Assembly: GCA_963662175.1 (NCBI GenBank)
Contig: OY759221.1
Coordinates: 15,229,027 to 15,293,026, forward strand
Length of the DNA: 64,000 bases
Source: Aradus depressus
Lineage: Eukaryota > Arthropoda > Insecta > Hemiptera > Aradidae
Direction: 5' to 3'
Shown: piece after piece, positions 1 through 9,670 of the stretch
Layout of the letters: the number at the start of each line of letters is the position of its first letter
Position numbering within the stretch: position 1 is the first letter of the stretch
Position numbers and translations under genes: made by a program
Notes under the pieces: generated by a model
The model's database searches: none
The model's input: only the letters and a program-made list of their open reading frames with translations
What the model was told of the DNA's origin: nothing

Positions 1-311
1 TTAGCTTGAGAGAAAGAGAGTCAGAGTCTTGGGAAAGTGAGAAAGTAGAAGAACTGTTTCAGAAATAACAAGGAAATGGGACCCGCCCTGAGAAAGTAAG
101 TCCTGAGTCCTCAGGAATAATGGACTTGAGCCAGATGTCCTAGTTCTCATTGAGTCTTCCCCTCCTTCCAGGTCCTGGGAGTACCTGCAATCACTGCATT
201 AGCAACTAACCCTCAAGTCCGCATGCGAAAGGGCGATTTTTGGTGTAAAAGGGAAGAGGGGCGTATTAAATTTTGTCATCCTTAGGCAGCTGGAGCCTAT
301 AGTTTATTGTA
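1..311. other. no feature recognised
   Basis: No coding pattern, tRNA-like box or match to the repeat families of this window was seen. A purine-rich start and mixed sequence follow. Confidence 0.4.
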
Positions 312-737
312 CTAAAATTTTTCAAACAGTTTTCTAAAAAAAAAGTTGTATTTATTCTTAAAAAAAAACATTAAGACGTAGTCAAGGTCAATATAATCAT
401 TTTTCATTTTCTTTTCGATGCTGCCGTAGCCCTTGCATTTGCTCGGCACTAGACTTTTTAGGTTTTTAAAATTCATTTTGATGCTAGCTTTCCTCTGATT
501 TGCAACATCCGCCGGCGCACACACTAGCCCGATAACGTCACAGGCAAAACAAACACTGCACACCAAACATGTACAGACATGCTCTATCCATTGTGACTTC
601 AACCGATGTTATCGCATTATTAGTCTCGTAGTTATTAACGATTGAAATCTGACAGTATTTTGTAACACACGAAAGTTTGACCGGATATAACTGTGCTTAG
701 CGAGCGAATAGACGTTTTCACTCCAAAACTAAAACAA
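312..737 (-). repeat. hp family, internal segment of the long form, reversed
   Basis: This stretch matches, in reverse, the internal part of the long hp copies at 4390-5000 (+) and 9870-10470 (-): the basic-ORF region, the CCGGCGC block and the segment ending in the GACGTTTTCA motif. A 96-residue frame on the minus strand crosses it, but only a short KMNFKNLKSLVPSKCKGYGSIEKK part matches the shared basic ORF region, so it is not called as a gene. It abuts an hp left end in opposite orientation, indicating rearrangement. Confidence 0.65.
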
Positions 738-905
738 AACTGTCGGTAATTCGCCATCTATATACTCCCCCTGCACGAGTTCCAATCTGTTTTAGCTAAA
801 ACTCAATATTCAACTTACATAGTTGCTTCTGAATCCTTATACTAAATTTTGTATCGATACATTCATTATATCGGCATAAAACAAAAAAGATAAAATTAAA
901 TGAAT
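738..905 (+). repeat. hp family, left-end fragment
   Basis: It starts with the family's left terminus (GTCGGTAATTCGCC, then ACTCCCCCTGCACGA) and continues through the shared 'TGTATCGATACATTCATTA' block. The right half with the terminal hairpin is missing. Confidence 0.7.
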
Positions 906-1160
906 GTATCATAATTCTCCACATGTAATTTGATATATGTATTCATCGATGTGCCACTGATGATTGAGCAGTTGCGTTGGAAACATGTTCTAGAGTTTAG
1001 TATCTGAACAGAATTGGATAATCCATATATTTGGTTGTCAGCCATTTAAATTAGAACACTTTTATTGTGACTATTCCCAGGCTTTAACTACGAGGTCATA
1101 TCGCTTACTATCAGAGTCACTCCGATGGGCATGAGCCCGACTCTACTAGTCCTAAATGTT

Positions 1161-1334
1161 CATATGTGATAGTAAAATGTTGGATGAGATTTTTCATAGA
1201 AATAAAATACGTTTTTCTACTGTTTTATTTTTGACCAGAACCGGTTTTCAACGCAACAGCGTCATCATCAGTGGTACATCCCACCCAGTCAAAAATAAAA
1301 CAGCGGGAAGAGATCAACGTCTTTTATTTCTATG
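1161..1334 (-). mobile_element. short retroelement-like insertion with hammerhead-like core
   Basis: The insertion sits in a SINE-1 copy and is flanked by AGTCCTAAATGTT (1148-1160) and AGTCCTAACTGTT (1335-1347), a 13-bp direct repeat with one mismatch that looks like a TSD. Inside, CATAGAAATAAAA arms occur in inverted orientation at 1195 and 1334. The minus strand carries the ribozyme-like motif at 1234-1275. Related sequences lie near 17.05, 40.5 and 48.9 kb. A variable-length TSD points to retrotransposition, perhaps mobilised by a Penelope-like element; that link is inference. Confidence 0.65.
1234..1275 (-). ncRNA. hammerhead-ribozyme-like motif (best copy)
   Basis: On the minus strand, in order: ACCA, CUGAUGA, UG, ACGC-UGUU-GCGU, U, GAAA, ACCGGUUC, UGGU. 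ACCA/UGGU would form stem I, ACGC/GCGU stem II, and the palindrome AACCGGUU a very short stem III next to a UUC cleavage triplet. CUGANGA and GAAA are the known hammerhead core boxes. One extra base separates CUGAUGA from stem II, which differs from the textbook core, so activity is unproven. Confidence 0.5.
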
Positions 1335-1566
1335 AGTCCTAACTGTTATCTACTATAAATTTTTATTCACCCAGGATAAGGGCTTTAACGAGTACCTGAC
1401 ATCGCGTACAGGCTCGGGAAAATCGCTTAACGTTACATCCGAAGGATAGCGTGCTCAAAGTGTTTAACCTCTCACATAAAAAAAAGTAAAGGGCTCAGCC
1501 GGAATTAGAACCCGCGATCTTGAGCTCAGTAAGTAAGCACGCTACCTCTGAGCTACCGGCGCTCTC

Positions 1567-2004
1567 TGGAACACTATTTTAATTTTCTCCAAATTTATTT
1601 ATTGATAGAATTACACAACTTGTAAATAATAGCTTGTAAACACTCTTGCCTATACGAAACTCTAGACCATAAAGTTGAACGTCCATAAAAGTATTTAGAC
1701 ATTTTGGTGTTTGTCCCAACATTCCTTCCGACATGTTATGGACTCCCAGCTTTACGACGTAACATTTAAGAGGTCCCTGGTCCGGGGGTCGCTATACTAT
1801 AGGCTCAATATCCTATCTAAGACTCCTGGGGTCACTTTATTGCTATTACATATTTTTTTTACAACAGAGGGGGGATGTACGCTGTATAAAAATGACAGGG
1901 AGAGATAAGGGAAGATCTGCCTACCCTAAGCTAACAATCATTGGTCCTGTAGCTTGGGAACGTAGTACAAATCTCGGTTAAGCAACCGGGAATTTAACAT
2001 GTAA
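1567..2004. other. no feature recognised
   Basis: AT-rich sequence with a 65-residue frame (1711-1908, +) that matches nothing I recognise. No repeat-family match was seen. Confidence 0.4.
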
Positions 2005-2065
2005 AAAAAAAATAGTTGGGTCAATCAACGGCATTATACTTCCCCAGGGTTTGCTTCAATACCAA
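2005..2065 (+). repeat. hp family, left-end fragment
   Basis: A diverged left terminus (GTTGGGTCAATCAACGGC, then TACTTCCCCAGG) is visible; the rest of the element is gone. Confidence 0.5.
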
Positions 2066-2169
2066 TCTGTGAAGGACTTAGAATTATATATATTTTTTAT
2101 TTATATTATTAGTTTTAATTCATTTGTACACCTGTTTGTTTTAAGGAAATATATATATGTATATATATG

Positions 2170-2440
2170 GTAGGTCATTTCGCCTAGTACCAGAGCGCTC
2201 TTTCATCACTCTGGTGGTCATGAGCCCGACTCTTCTACCGACCTAGGGCAGGGGTCTTTAACGAGTACCTCACATTGTTCAGCCTCGGGACCATCGCTTA
2301 ACGTCCCATCCGAAGGACGGCGTGCTTAAGTTTATTTTACCTCCCAGATAAAATAAACTAAGGGCCTCGGTCGGGTTTCGAATCCACGTTCTTGAGCTCA
2401 GAAGACAAGCACGCATACCACTGAGCTTCCGGCGCCCTCT
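2170..2440 (-). repeat. SINE-1 copy
   Basis: Near full length on the minus strand: head GGGCGCCGGAAGCTCAGTGG, diverged B box (GGATTCGAAACCC), then the shared body with AAATAAACTTAAGCACGCC and the CGATGGTCCCGAG block. The 3' tail is truncated at about 2170. Confidence 0.85.
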
Positions 2441-2779
2441 ATTTATTATGTATACAATGTTGAATAGATATAATTAATTCATATTTTTTTAGATATAATA
2501 AAATAGTATTAGTTTATTTAGATATTTTGTATAAGTGATCAATATTATTTTATTGTAAAAAAAACGATGGCCGACCAAGCTTGGGGACGCTATCTTTGAG
2601 TAATGTTGTGAACGTTGACGGCGAGATGTTGTTCTGATGGTTGTTATAGAAATAAACGTAAGTTTAATATAATTTACACTATTGTTTATTCTATTTTATT
2701 TTATTATTTTTTGGCGTCGCTCAAAAATTATAATAAATAAGTATTTGTGCTACGAATTAATAGTTGATATACTGAATTT
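2441..2779. other. AT-rich, no feature recognised
   Basis: Very AT-rich with short homopolymers. No coding or repeat match was seen. Confidence 0.4.
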
Positions 2780-2990
2780 GTGAATCTTCGTACATTTTGT
2801 GTCAATACATAATCAGTTAATAGGGTTTTTGAGTCGAACCCTTTCCCTCTAATCTCTTCTTTCCCTTCGGGCGATTTCGCAGAATTTTATTAGGTGTGTT
2901 CCTTATTGTGTTTTGAATTTAAAAATGAAATTTCATGTCAATACGTTCATTACAGCGGCGGTTATTAAATATATGAAAATCACAACACTG
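2780..2990 (+). repeat. hp family, internal fragment
   Basis: It contains the shared 'GTTAATAGGGTTTTTGAGT' and 'ATGAAATTTCATGTCAATAC' blocks in plus orientation, without either terminus. Confidence 0.7.
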
Positions 2991-3286
2991 TCTTTTACTA
3001 TTGGTATAAAAAAGTAAAAAAGTTGTCGGTGAATCACCTGCAATATACTTCCCCAGGACGAATTATTCAATTAATTTTTTTCTCAGCCTCTAAAACCAGT
3101 CGACCATTTCCTGTAATAATCAATATTTGATTTATATTGGGCTCCTCATAATAATTTTTGTTTCTATAAATTCATTACATCAGTTATTAGGTTTTTTAAA
3201 ATAAGTCCCCTTCTTTGAACTCCTCTTCCCTTCTGCTGGTTTTGGTAAATTTTAAGTGGTATTGTCTTCATGGCGTTTTGACTTTA

Positions 3287-4068
3287 AAGAGGCGTATAGA
3301 CACGCGAGCAACGAGCCGAACATTAGTCAGTCCGCATGCCTGGGGAATAGTGCGCAGGCGCTCGACGAACAAGGGAGGCTCGGGGTCTGCTCCACCTGAT
3401 GTCGGTTTTTTGACGAACCATCAAAGGAATGTTCGGCTCGGGCTGCGGTGTGTGTGGACTGGTACCAAGCCGAACCGTCCCGACTTGACCCGAGCACTGT
3501 TGTTTATAACCAATATTATAACCTTCTCAAATATTTAGGTTTTTGGAAGTGCACGTTCTTTTTTTTTTTTTAATTAAATATATATTTAAATATTATTCAA
3601 TAAATTATATTTTATTATGGCTTCTGAAGACTGGTCTCAGGAGCTTCAAATTCAGTTTGCTCAGGCTATGAGACAGTACCCAGTCAACAAATTACATTTT
3701 AATAAAATAAAGAGATTGGATGCTTGGGAGGAATTATTCAAACACTTTTCCTAAAAAAGTGTTCATTTTAAACAATTTACATGTAAAAAAAAATTACGTA
3801 TCATAATAAATTCGTATCCGTATTAATCGTACTACAAATATGTAAATTAATTACGTAAGTAGCTACCTACCTTCAGCACTTTCTGATTGAAGATTTTGAA
3901 TAGTAATAAAATGATATACAAATAAACGTAACTTTGTTATCTGCAGGTTAACGCAGGTTGTGGAGCATCCAAATGCTCGGCTCGTCTCTGTTCGGCTTGG
4001 AGTGTGTTCGTTGAAAACTGAAAACGAGCCGAGCTGCTCGGTTCGTTGCTCGCATGTCTGTACTAGCC
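3287..4068 (+). mobile_element. PIF/Harbinger-type element, nested in the hp repeat
   Basis: Flanking TTA direct repeats (3284-3286 and 4069-4071) and the restored host sequence across the junction fix the ends. The TIRs share GACACGCGAGCAACGAGCC against GACATGCGAGCAACGAACC. TTA target duplication is characteristic of PIF/Harbinger elements. The only coding trace is a MADF-like start at 3617; no transposase with a DDE domain is present, so this is a deletion derivative. Confidence 0.75.
3617..3754 (+). pseudogene. MADF-like ORF of a Harbinger element, truncated
   Basis: A 45-residue frame starts MASEDWSQELQIQFAQAMRQ and ends RLDAWEELFKHFS. The spacing W...L...F....R.YP, then R..AWEEL fits the first two helices of a MADF (Myb/SANT-like) DNA-binding domain, which Harbinger elements often encode next to the transposase. 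MADF domains usually run 80-90 residues, so this is at most half a domain and ends at an in-frame TAA. It lies inside the TTA-flanked element, which supports the assignment. It is too short to be functional. Alternative: a chance frame, less likely given the start and the tryptophan spacing. Confidence 0.5.
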
Positions 4069-4774
4069 TTAAATATGAAATTTCATGTCGATACATTTAC
4101 TACATCGGCAGTTATTGAGTATACTATAGGTCTGACCCCCCTTTATTAAGGCTGATTCCGCTGAAATATGTTGACCTTATGGCATTTTTGAATTCACATA
4201 TGAGATTCACATTGTGTCGATACATTCAGTCTGTCGGCAGTTATTTGAGCTTTTGTGTTAAACTTCGCCCTAATTTCCCCTTCCTTTTGATCGATTAGGC
4301 TGAAAATCAATGGGTCGTCCTTAGAGGATTTTGGTTACAAATATAAAATATTGTGACGATATATTCATTCCAACGGGAGTTATCGTGTTCACAGAAACAC
4401 AGACGGACTTTTTGACGTGAAAACGTCTATTCGCTCGTTAAGCACAGTGATAGCCGGTCAAACTTTCTTGTGTTACAAAATACCGTCAGATTTCAATCGA
4501 TAATAACTACGAGACTAATAATGCGATAACAACGGTTGAGGTCACAATGGATAGTGTGGGCGCCGGCAGATGTTGCGAATTAGCGTTGTGTAAAATTAGA
4601 AATTAGTGTAGCGTGATAACGCGTTTAGATAGAACGTTTATTCGGGTGTCATTGTTAAGAGCTTGAGGAGCACTACTAGAACTCAAAGTGAAACAATAAA
4701 AATATTTGCCGAAATATATGTAAAAATCGGTATTGAATTGAAAATTGCAAAAAAATTAAAGATGTTACGTACCT

Positions 4775-4900
4775 ATGAATCGTGAATATGCGCGGAATTA
4801 TAGAAAACGCAAATCAGAGGAAAGCTCGCATCAAAAGGAATTTAAAAAACCGAAAAAGTCTAGTGTGGAGCAAATGCAAGAGCTACGGCAAAAAAAATGA
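4775..4900 (+). CDS. small basic ORF of the hp long form
   Basis: The 41-residue frame starts MNREYARNYRKRKSEESSHQ and is rich in Lys, Arg, Glu and Gln, suggesting a nucleic-acid-binding or coiled peptide. The same peptide block recurs on the minus strand at 9959-10141 (as MNRKYARNYRKLKSEESSHQ) and in broken form at 312-602. A related block (RKARIKELRQHRKENEK) follows at about 5185-5245. Recurrence in three copies is evidence that it was once coding. I do not recognise the family; similar basic stretches occur upstream of helicase-type transposon proteins, but that is only resemblance. Confidence 0.4.
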   Translation: MNREYARNYRKRKSEESSHQKEFKKPKKSSVEQMQELRQKK

Positions 4901-5090
4901 AAAACATTAAGGCGTAGTCAATACAGTGTGAGGTGTACGTGTGTTACTTTAGCTACCACAGACCCTTGCTACATGCAATAAACTTGTGATTTATCTATTC
5001 TGTATAACCATACTACTCTGTATACCATTGTTTTAAAGACATTGATAATTAAATTAGATATTAATACGAAACACTTGTTATGAATGTATC

Positions 5091-5345
5091 CCGACGTTTT
5101 CACGGAAAATCTACGGCGTGGACCTAGACTACGTCTTAATGTTTTTTTTTTTCAAATTTGGAATCTAGAGGTCGGAAAACACGAAAACGCAAATGATAGG
5201 AAAGCTCGCATCAAAGAGCTACGGCAGCATCGAAAAGAAAATGAAAAATTATGTTATCCCGACGTTTTCACGGAAAATCTACGGCGTGTAGCTTGACTAT
5301 GCATTAATGTTTTATTTTATTTTTTTCATTTTTGGAATCTGGAGG
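5091..5345 (+). repeat. 168-bp tandem duplication inside the hp long form
   Basis: CCGACGTTTTCACGGAAAAT begins at 5091 and again at 5259, and both copies run on into a 'TTAATGTTTT' stretch and TTGGAATCT. The second copy joins the normal right arm. Confidence 0.75.
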
Positions 5346-5432
5346 TCGGAAAATATGAAATTCGCATCGAATTTCTGACCGATTACATAACTTCCCCTAT
5401 ACATGGTGAAGTAAAAACCTCACTTGATCCGC

Positions 5433-6293
5433 CATTTTCACATTTTAGAAGTTTTTATTATTAATTGTTATTCTTTTGATGATAAAAAGGTATACCCTGC
5501 CTCACGGAAAAAATGTAGAGATATGTTAGTTGAGCCGATAAAGTAATTTTGCGTTGAAACCTGTCCCCGTTGTGAAGGAGATGACGGGTATCGTCCTGGT
5601 TTCTGTAAAAGTGCGATAAGTAAGGAGGAGCATTAGACTGAGGAGGGGAGAGGGAGGTTAGACTAAGTGGACTTATACGTCACTCGGTTCACAGCAAGTA
5701 TGTGGATGATGTCTCAGACCCTAACATAAATATGAAGATAAACACCACAAATATTACAGCTACAACTTTTCACTATGCAAGTAGACACTTTATCATTTCA
5801 AGTGAACTCGCCCTAATCTAACCACATTTATTTAAATATAATAAATATAAATAAATAAATATTTATATTTTTATTTATTATATTTTATGACAAACATTTC
5901 CTTTGGCTTTTATATTATTGCTGAGATATTTTATTTTTATGTAGAGATTTGTTTTATAGTTATTGTGTATATTCGAATGAATGTTTTTGTATGTTGTGGT
6001 AAATAAATTATTGTTAAATAAAAAAATATAAATATATAAACAATAAATTAAACAAATAATAATTAAATAAACAGTATATTACCACAGTTCCTGTAGAAAT
6101 TGTATATTTCTGGTCTTTTACTAAACTTTGATTTCTACAGTAGTACTACAGTTTCCGAAAAGGGCCCTAAAAAAATATCAAAAGTTTAAGACGTGCAATT
6201 TTTAAGAAAGTGCACCTATATTTAAAAAAAATTTCAATTAACGAACTTTTCATTAGGATTTCTTAAGAGATGCATATGTTTAAAAAAAAAAAA
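5433..6293. other. AT-rich, no gene recognised
   Basis: Mostly AT-rich DNA with TAAATAAATAAA-type stretches and poly(A) runs. It ends at the left TSD of the LINE that follows. Nothing else was recognised. Confidence 0.4.
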
Positions 6294-6306
6294 AATGTTT
6301 TCAATA

Positions 6307-7695
6307 TATATATCTGTGGTGGGCTGGTGCTTACACCTAGGGACCTAAGCACTCAGTGCTTTTATCCCTTCCCTGGAAGCGCTTGGCTTCCCCCTTATTA
6401 TATCACCTATATGCCTATATTTATACTAACTTATACTACCTGACCCAAGTCCTTCATGGAGTGCTCAGTCTCCCAGTTTCCTTAATGAACCTAAGAATGC
6501 TCTCATAGTTCAATCTTCTGAAGTCTTCCTCTGCGATTGCATCTCTACCAAAGATGTGGAATCTTATTCGCGCATATCCCGAGCAGATACCCAGGAAGTG
6601 TGCCGCCGTTTCATCTTCTTCCCCACATCTATCGCAGGTAGGACTGTCCCTGATTCCCACAGTGTGTAGATGTCTATTGAACGGACCATGTCCTGTGAGA
6701 ACTCCAGTCAGTTGCCTGAGCTCGTTCCTTTTGAGGTTCAGGATCTCGTCTTTCAGAACCCTGGACTCCCCTCCCAGGAACATCTTCGACTGCCTGCATG
6801 TGGTCTTTTCTCTCCAAGTGCGCTCCAAAAGGTCCTTAGTCCATTCTTTGATTCGGGTTCGATATGTCTCCCGAGATACTCCCAGCAACGGTTCTGGCCC
6901 CATGAAAGGTTTACTTGAACCTTCCTTGGCTAGTCGGTCCGCCTCTTCGTTTCCCTGGATCCCCGAATGTCCGGGAACCCAGTAGAGTCCAACCTTCTTG
7001 CGGTTTCCTAGGATGTTTAACTGATTTGCGCACTCTCTTACCAGCTTTGATTTGATTTCTGCGCTGGCAAGTGCTTGGAGTGCTGCTTGACTATCGGAGA
7101 AGATTTTCACCTCCTCCATGTCGCTATTCAGTACCTCTCTTCTGGACGCACATTCCAGGATGGCCATCACCTCCGCTTGAAATACCGTAGCATGGGATCC
7201 CAGCGGGATGACGGCCTCCACCTCCAGACTCGGGATCCATACACCTCCTCCCGTGAGTCCTGTGTCCTTCTGCCTAGAACCGTCTGTAAAGCAAAATATA
7301 TGCTTCCCAGTAACTTCTGTCGCTTCTTGCTGTGCTCTCTCTCTACTCCTGATGGTTACTGCATACTTCCTATTTAGGTTGGTGCGCTGTACCATCTCAT
7401 CTTTTCTCCATTTAAATATGGGATCTATCTCACTTAATACCTCCTTGATTCTGGAGTGTCCCCCTCTGAACGCCCTATTCCACTCTCCTTTAGCCTCGAG
7501 ACTGCAGCAGGTATTCATTGCTGAATTTCGTACACTTACATCCAGAGGCTCAATTCCTACTTCATAGCCATAGCAGCCGTGGGCGTTGTTCTCATAGCTC
7601 CGGTTGCTGCAAGGCATACTAGACGTACTATCTTTTGAAGTTTACTGCTTACACTCTGTTGCGCCACCTTGTGCCACCAGCACACCGCAGCATAC
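6307..7695 (-). mobile_element. 5'-truncated LINE (R1/I/jockey type with RNase H), perfect 13-bp TSD
   Basis: Both sides carry AATGTTTTCAATA (6294-6306 and 7696-7708), a perfect 13-bp TSD, so both ends are exact. On the minus strand it starts within the reverse transcriptase C-terminal part (LRLVCLAATGAMRTTPTAA type motif), passes through RNase H and a zinc-knuckle region, and ends with a short 3' UTR and a TA-rich tail. The intact TSD and long open frame indicate a fairly recent insertion. Confidence 0.9.
6454..7617 (-). pseudogene. LINE ORF2 C-terminal part with RNase H domain
   Basis: The 387-residue frame has RNase H signatures in order: FTDGSRQ (about residue 109), a catalytic Glu in VFQAEVMAILEC (about 145), SDSQAAL (about 170) and GHSGIQGNEEADRLAKEG (about 217-234). 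A Cys/His cluster (CDRCGEEDETAAHFLGIC, about 330-348) follows, typical of LINE ORF2 C termini. The listed start Met is not genuine: the upstream residues TGAMRTTPTAAM lie in another frame, so a frameshift near 7570 breaks the gene, and the reverse transcriptase and endonuclease are missing by 5' truncation. In life the RNase H would remove RNA from the cDNA hybrid during target-primed reverse transcription. Clade (R1, I or jockey-like) is inferred from the RNase H plus knuckle arrangement. Confidence 0.9.
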
Positions 7696-7708
7696 AATGT
7701 TTTCAATA

Positions 7709-8507
7709 CTATTAAATCTAATCTAAAGGTTTTCAAATTATCTTACTGGGCCAACAGGGAAAATGAATAGAATAGAATTTACGAGAACAAATAATTGGGT
7801 TTATTTACTTAATAAATTTACATAATAAAATTAAAAACTAAACATTGAAACAAACATCAAAAGAAAAATCTAAAAACTAAATTCTTAAAACTATTTCAAT
7901 CCTTTTTTTTTTTTTTTTATATTTTGGCCATTTTTTAAGTCAAAGTTATATATTTTGTAATTATAAATAAATAACAGTATCTTCTTTGCGGATCAATTTT
8001 ATTGTTAATTCACACCTACTCAGTTCATCACATTTTAAGCCTAAACAACTCTCTTTCCACCTTCACACCTCAACCCAGACCACACACCATTGACTCCTCT
8101 ACACTAATTCAAAAACAGCTGATGGCCGTGTTTTGTTTTCTACTCATTTGTTTTAAAAGAAAATGCATTCATATTATTTATTTACTAATTTAGTTGCTTC
8201 TTGGATTATATTCTTTACTATTAAATATAGTTAATTTATTAATATTAATAATTTGAATGTGTGTATTTTTTTATACATCACAATGTAGAGGGATTGAACC
8301 TAGCTATTCCCAACCCTTTGACCAGTTTTCCTCTAACCGCTGTGTGAATTATTTTATTTCTATGTGAAATCTCGTCCCACATCATCTTAATATCACATAT
8401 AAAATTTTTTCTTATTCTTTTTCTGAGATTAATGGTATAACAATGTACCGTTATGATAATTAAATATGTGCATGTGGCCATGACAGGACTTTTTTTTATA
8501 CCACCGA
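7709..8507. other. AT-rich, no gene recognised
   Basis: Low-complexity AT-rich DNA. A minus-strand frame at 8278-8520 (80 residues) has no recognisable motif and was not called. A piece near 8485 (ACAGGACTTTTTTTTATACC) resembles the outer part of the inverted repeat at 62565. Confidence 0.4.
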
Positions 8508-8692
8508 AAAGTATCGACACAAAATTTTAATAATTATTTAATTTTAATTTTAATATGAAAATTGAGAAGCCACTATTTAAGTCAAATATTGAGTTTTAGC
8601 CCAAATAATCGATTGCATTGGAGAAAGAGCGAAAACATAATTAATTAATTCTTGCTGGGGAAGTACATGGCAGGTGATTCATCAGTGACTTT
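8508..8692 (-). repeat. hp family, left-end fragment
   Basis: Minus orientation: the 'TTGAGTTTTAGCCCAAA' and 'CTGGGGAAGTACATG' blocks lead to the terminus GGTGATTCATCAGTGAC. Confidence 0.75.
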
Positions 8693-9177
8693 TTAGTTAC
8701 ATACATCGTAAATATAATAAACTTTATATCATTGTGAATCAAAATGTGTAATTTTTTTTTAACTAAATGTTTTAATTTCTTTCTAAAGAACATTATTTGA
8801 TGAAAAATGTATGTTAAATAGTACATATTATTTTTTTTCGTGTATATTTTATCGACTTCGAGGGTTTTGACTTCTATCTATCTCTTGGAGGAATATAAGA
8901 AATACAAATATATATCTAAACGACGAAAGAGAAGATAAATCGGTTCAACTTTTTAATAATATTTATAAGAAATCTCTGAGTTGTGATTTATGGTTCGTGA
9001 TATAGATGGAATATAAATATAACTGTGTTGGTTTAGGAAACATCTCTGCTTATATTTAGCCGATATTTTTTTTTTTATTATCAAAATACATTTTTATTGA
9101 AGAAATTATAATAATTCACGGTCTCGGACTTGTTAATTCTGTTGCCTGCAGTCAGACTGTATTGAAGTTTGTTTTTT
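8693..9177. other. AT-rich, no feature recognised
   Basis: AT-rich DNA with homopolymers. A 61-residue minus-strand frame (8641-8826) overlaps the preceding repeat and was not called. Confidence 0.4.
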
Positions 9178-9670
9178 TACTTCTCCGGCTATTAGAAGTA
9201 TGGGGGAAGTTATGGAATAGTTCAGAAAGTTTGTTTTCCGACATTCTGATTCCAAAAATGTAGGTGTGTGTCAACATCCGATAGAATGAATGTATTGATA
9301 ACATTTTATATATGTATTCATAACCTCATATGAACGATACCGATTTTAAGCTAAATCAGCCAAATGGGACGGTGGATTAGGGGGGAGGCACAATATAAAA
9401 AATATAAAAAACCCAATAACTGCCCATGTCGACATGGAATTTTGTATTTAAATTTAAAACCCCATAAGGACAACCTCATGATTTTCCGGGAAATCGGTCG
9501 AAGGGAAGAGTGGAACCAGGGAGGAAGGTCAACTCAATACCCGAATAACGGTCGATGTAATGAATTTATTAAAACTAAATTTAAAATCTACGATCGGACT
9601 GGCTTTGGAGGGTGAGCGAAAACGTAATTGATTAATTTGTGCTGTTGAACTACATAATCAATGGTTCACG
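9178..9670 (-). repeat. hp family, complete short copy
   Basis: Both ends are present: the stem-loop at 9178-9213 (ACTTCTCCGGCTATTAGAAG ... GGGGGAAGT) and the opposite end with ACTACATAATCAATGGTTCAC at about 9650. About 0.49 kb separates them, which sets the short-form length. The 83-residue frame at 9364-9615 lies wholly within the repeat and is not called. Confidence 0.8.

Larger units (their letters stand above)
1069..1566 (-). repeat. SINE-1 copy, split by a hammerhead-like element
   Basis: Read on the minus strand it begins with the tRNA-like head (GCCGGTAGCTCAGAGG, then a degraded B box) and ends in AAAGCCTGGG. The body is interrupted at 1161-1334 by a foreign element flanked by direct repeats. 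Base changes in both RNA polymerase III boxes suggest it is inactive. Confidence 0.8.
3010..5430 (+). repeat. hp family, long form with nested Harbinger element
   Basis: This is the most complete long copy. The left end is at about 3015 (GTTGTCGGTGAATCACC), followed by the repeated 'GTCGATACATTCATTACATC' blocks. After GTTATCGTGTTCACAGA comes an internal segment of about 0.9 kb with a small basic ORF, then the GGAGGTCGGAAAA right arm and a decayed terminal stem-loop (ACTTCCCCTATAC ... GGTGAAGTAAAA). A Harbinger element (3287-4068) interrupts it. Confidence 0.7.

Noticed and set aside
312..602. 96-residue minus frame as a gene
   Set aside because: Chimeric translation across a rearranged hp repeat; only a short block is shared with other copies.
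6554..7567. Plus-strand frames of 82-143 residues
   Set aside because: They are antisense shadows of the LINE RNase H frame on the minus strand.
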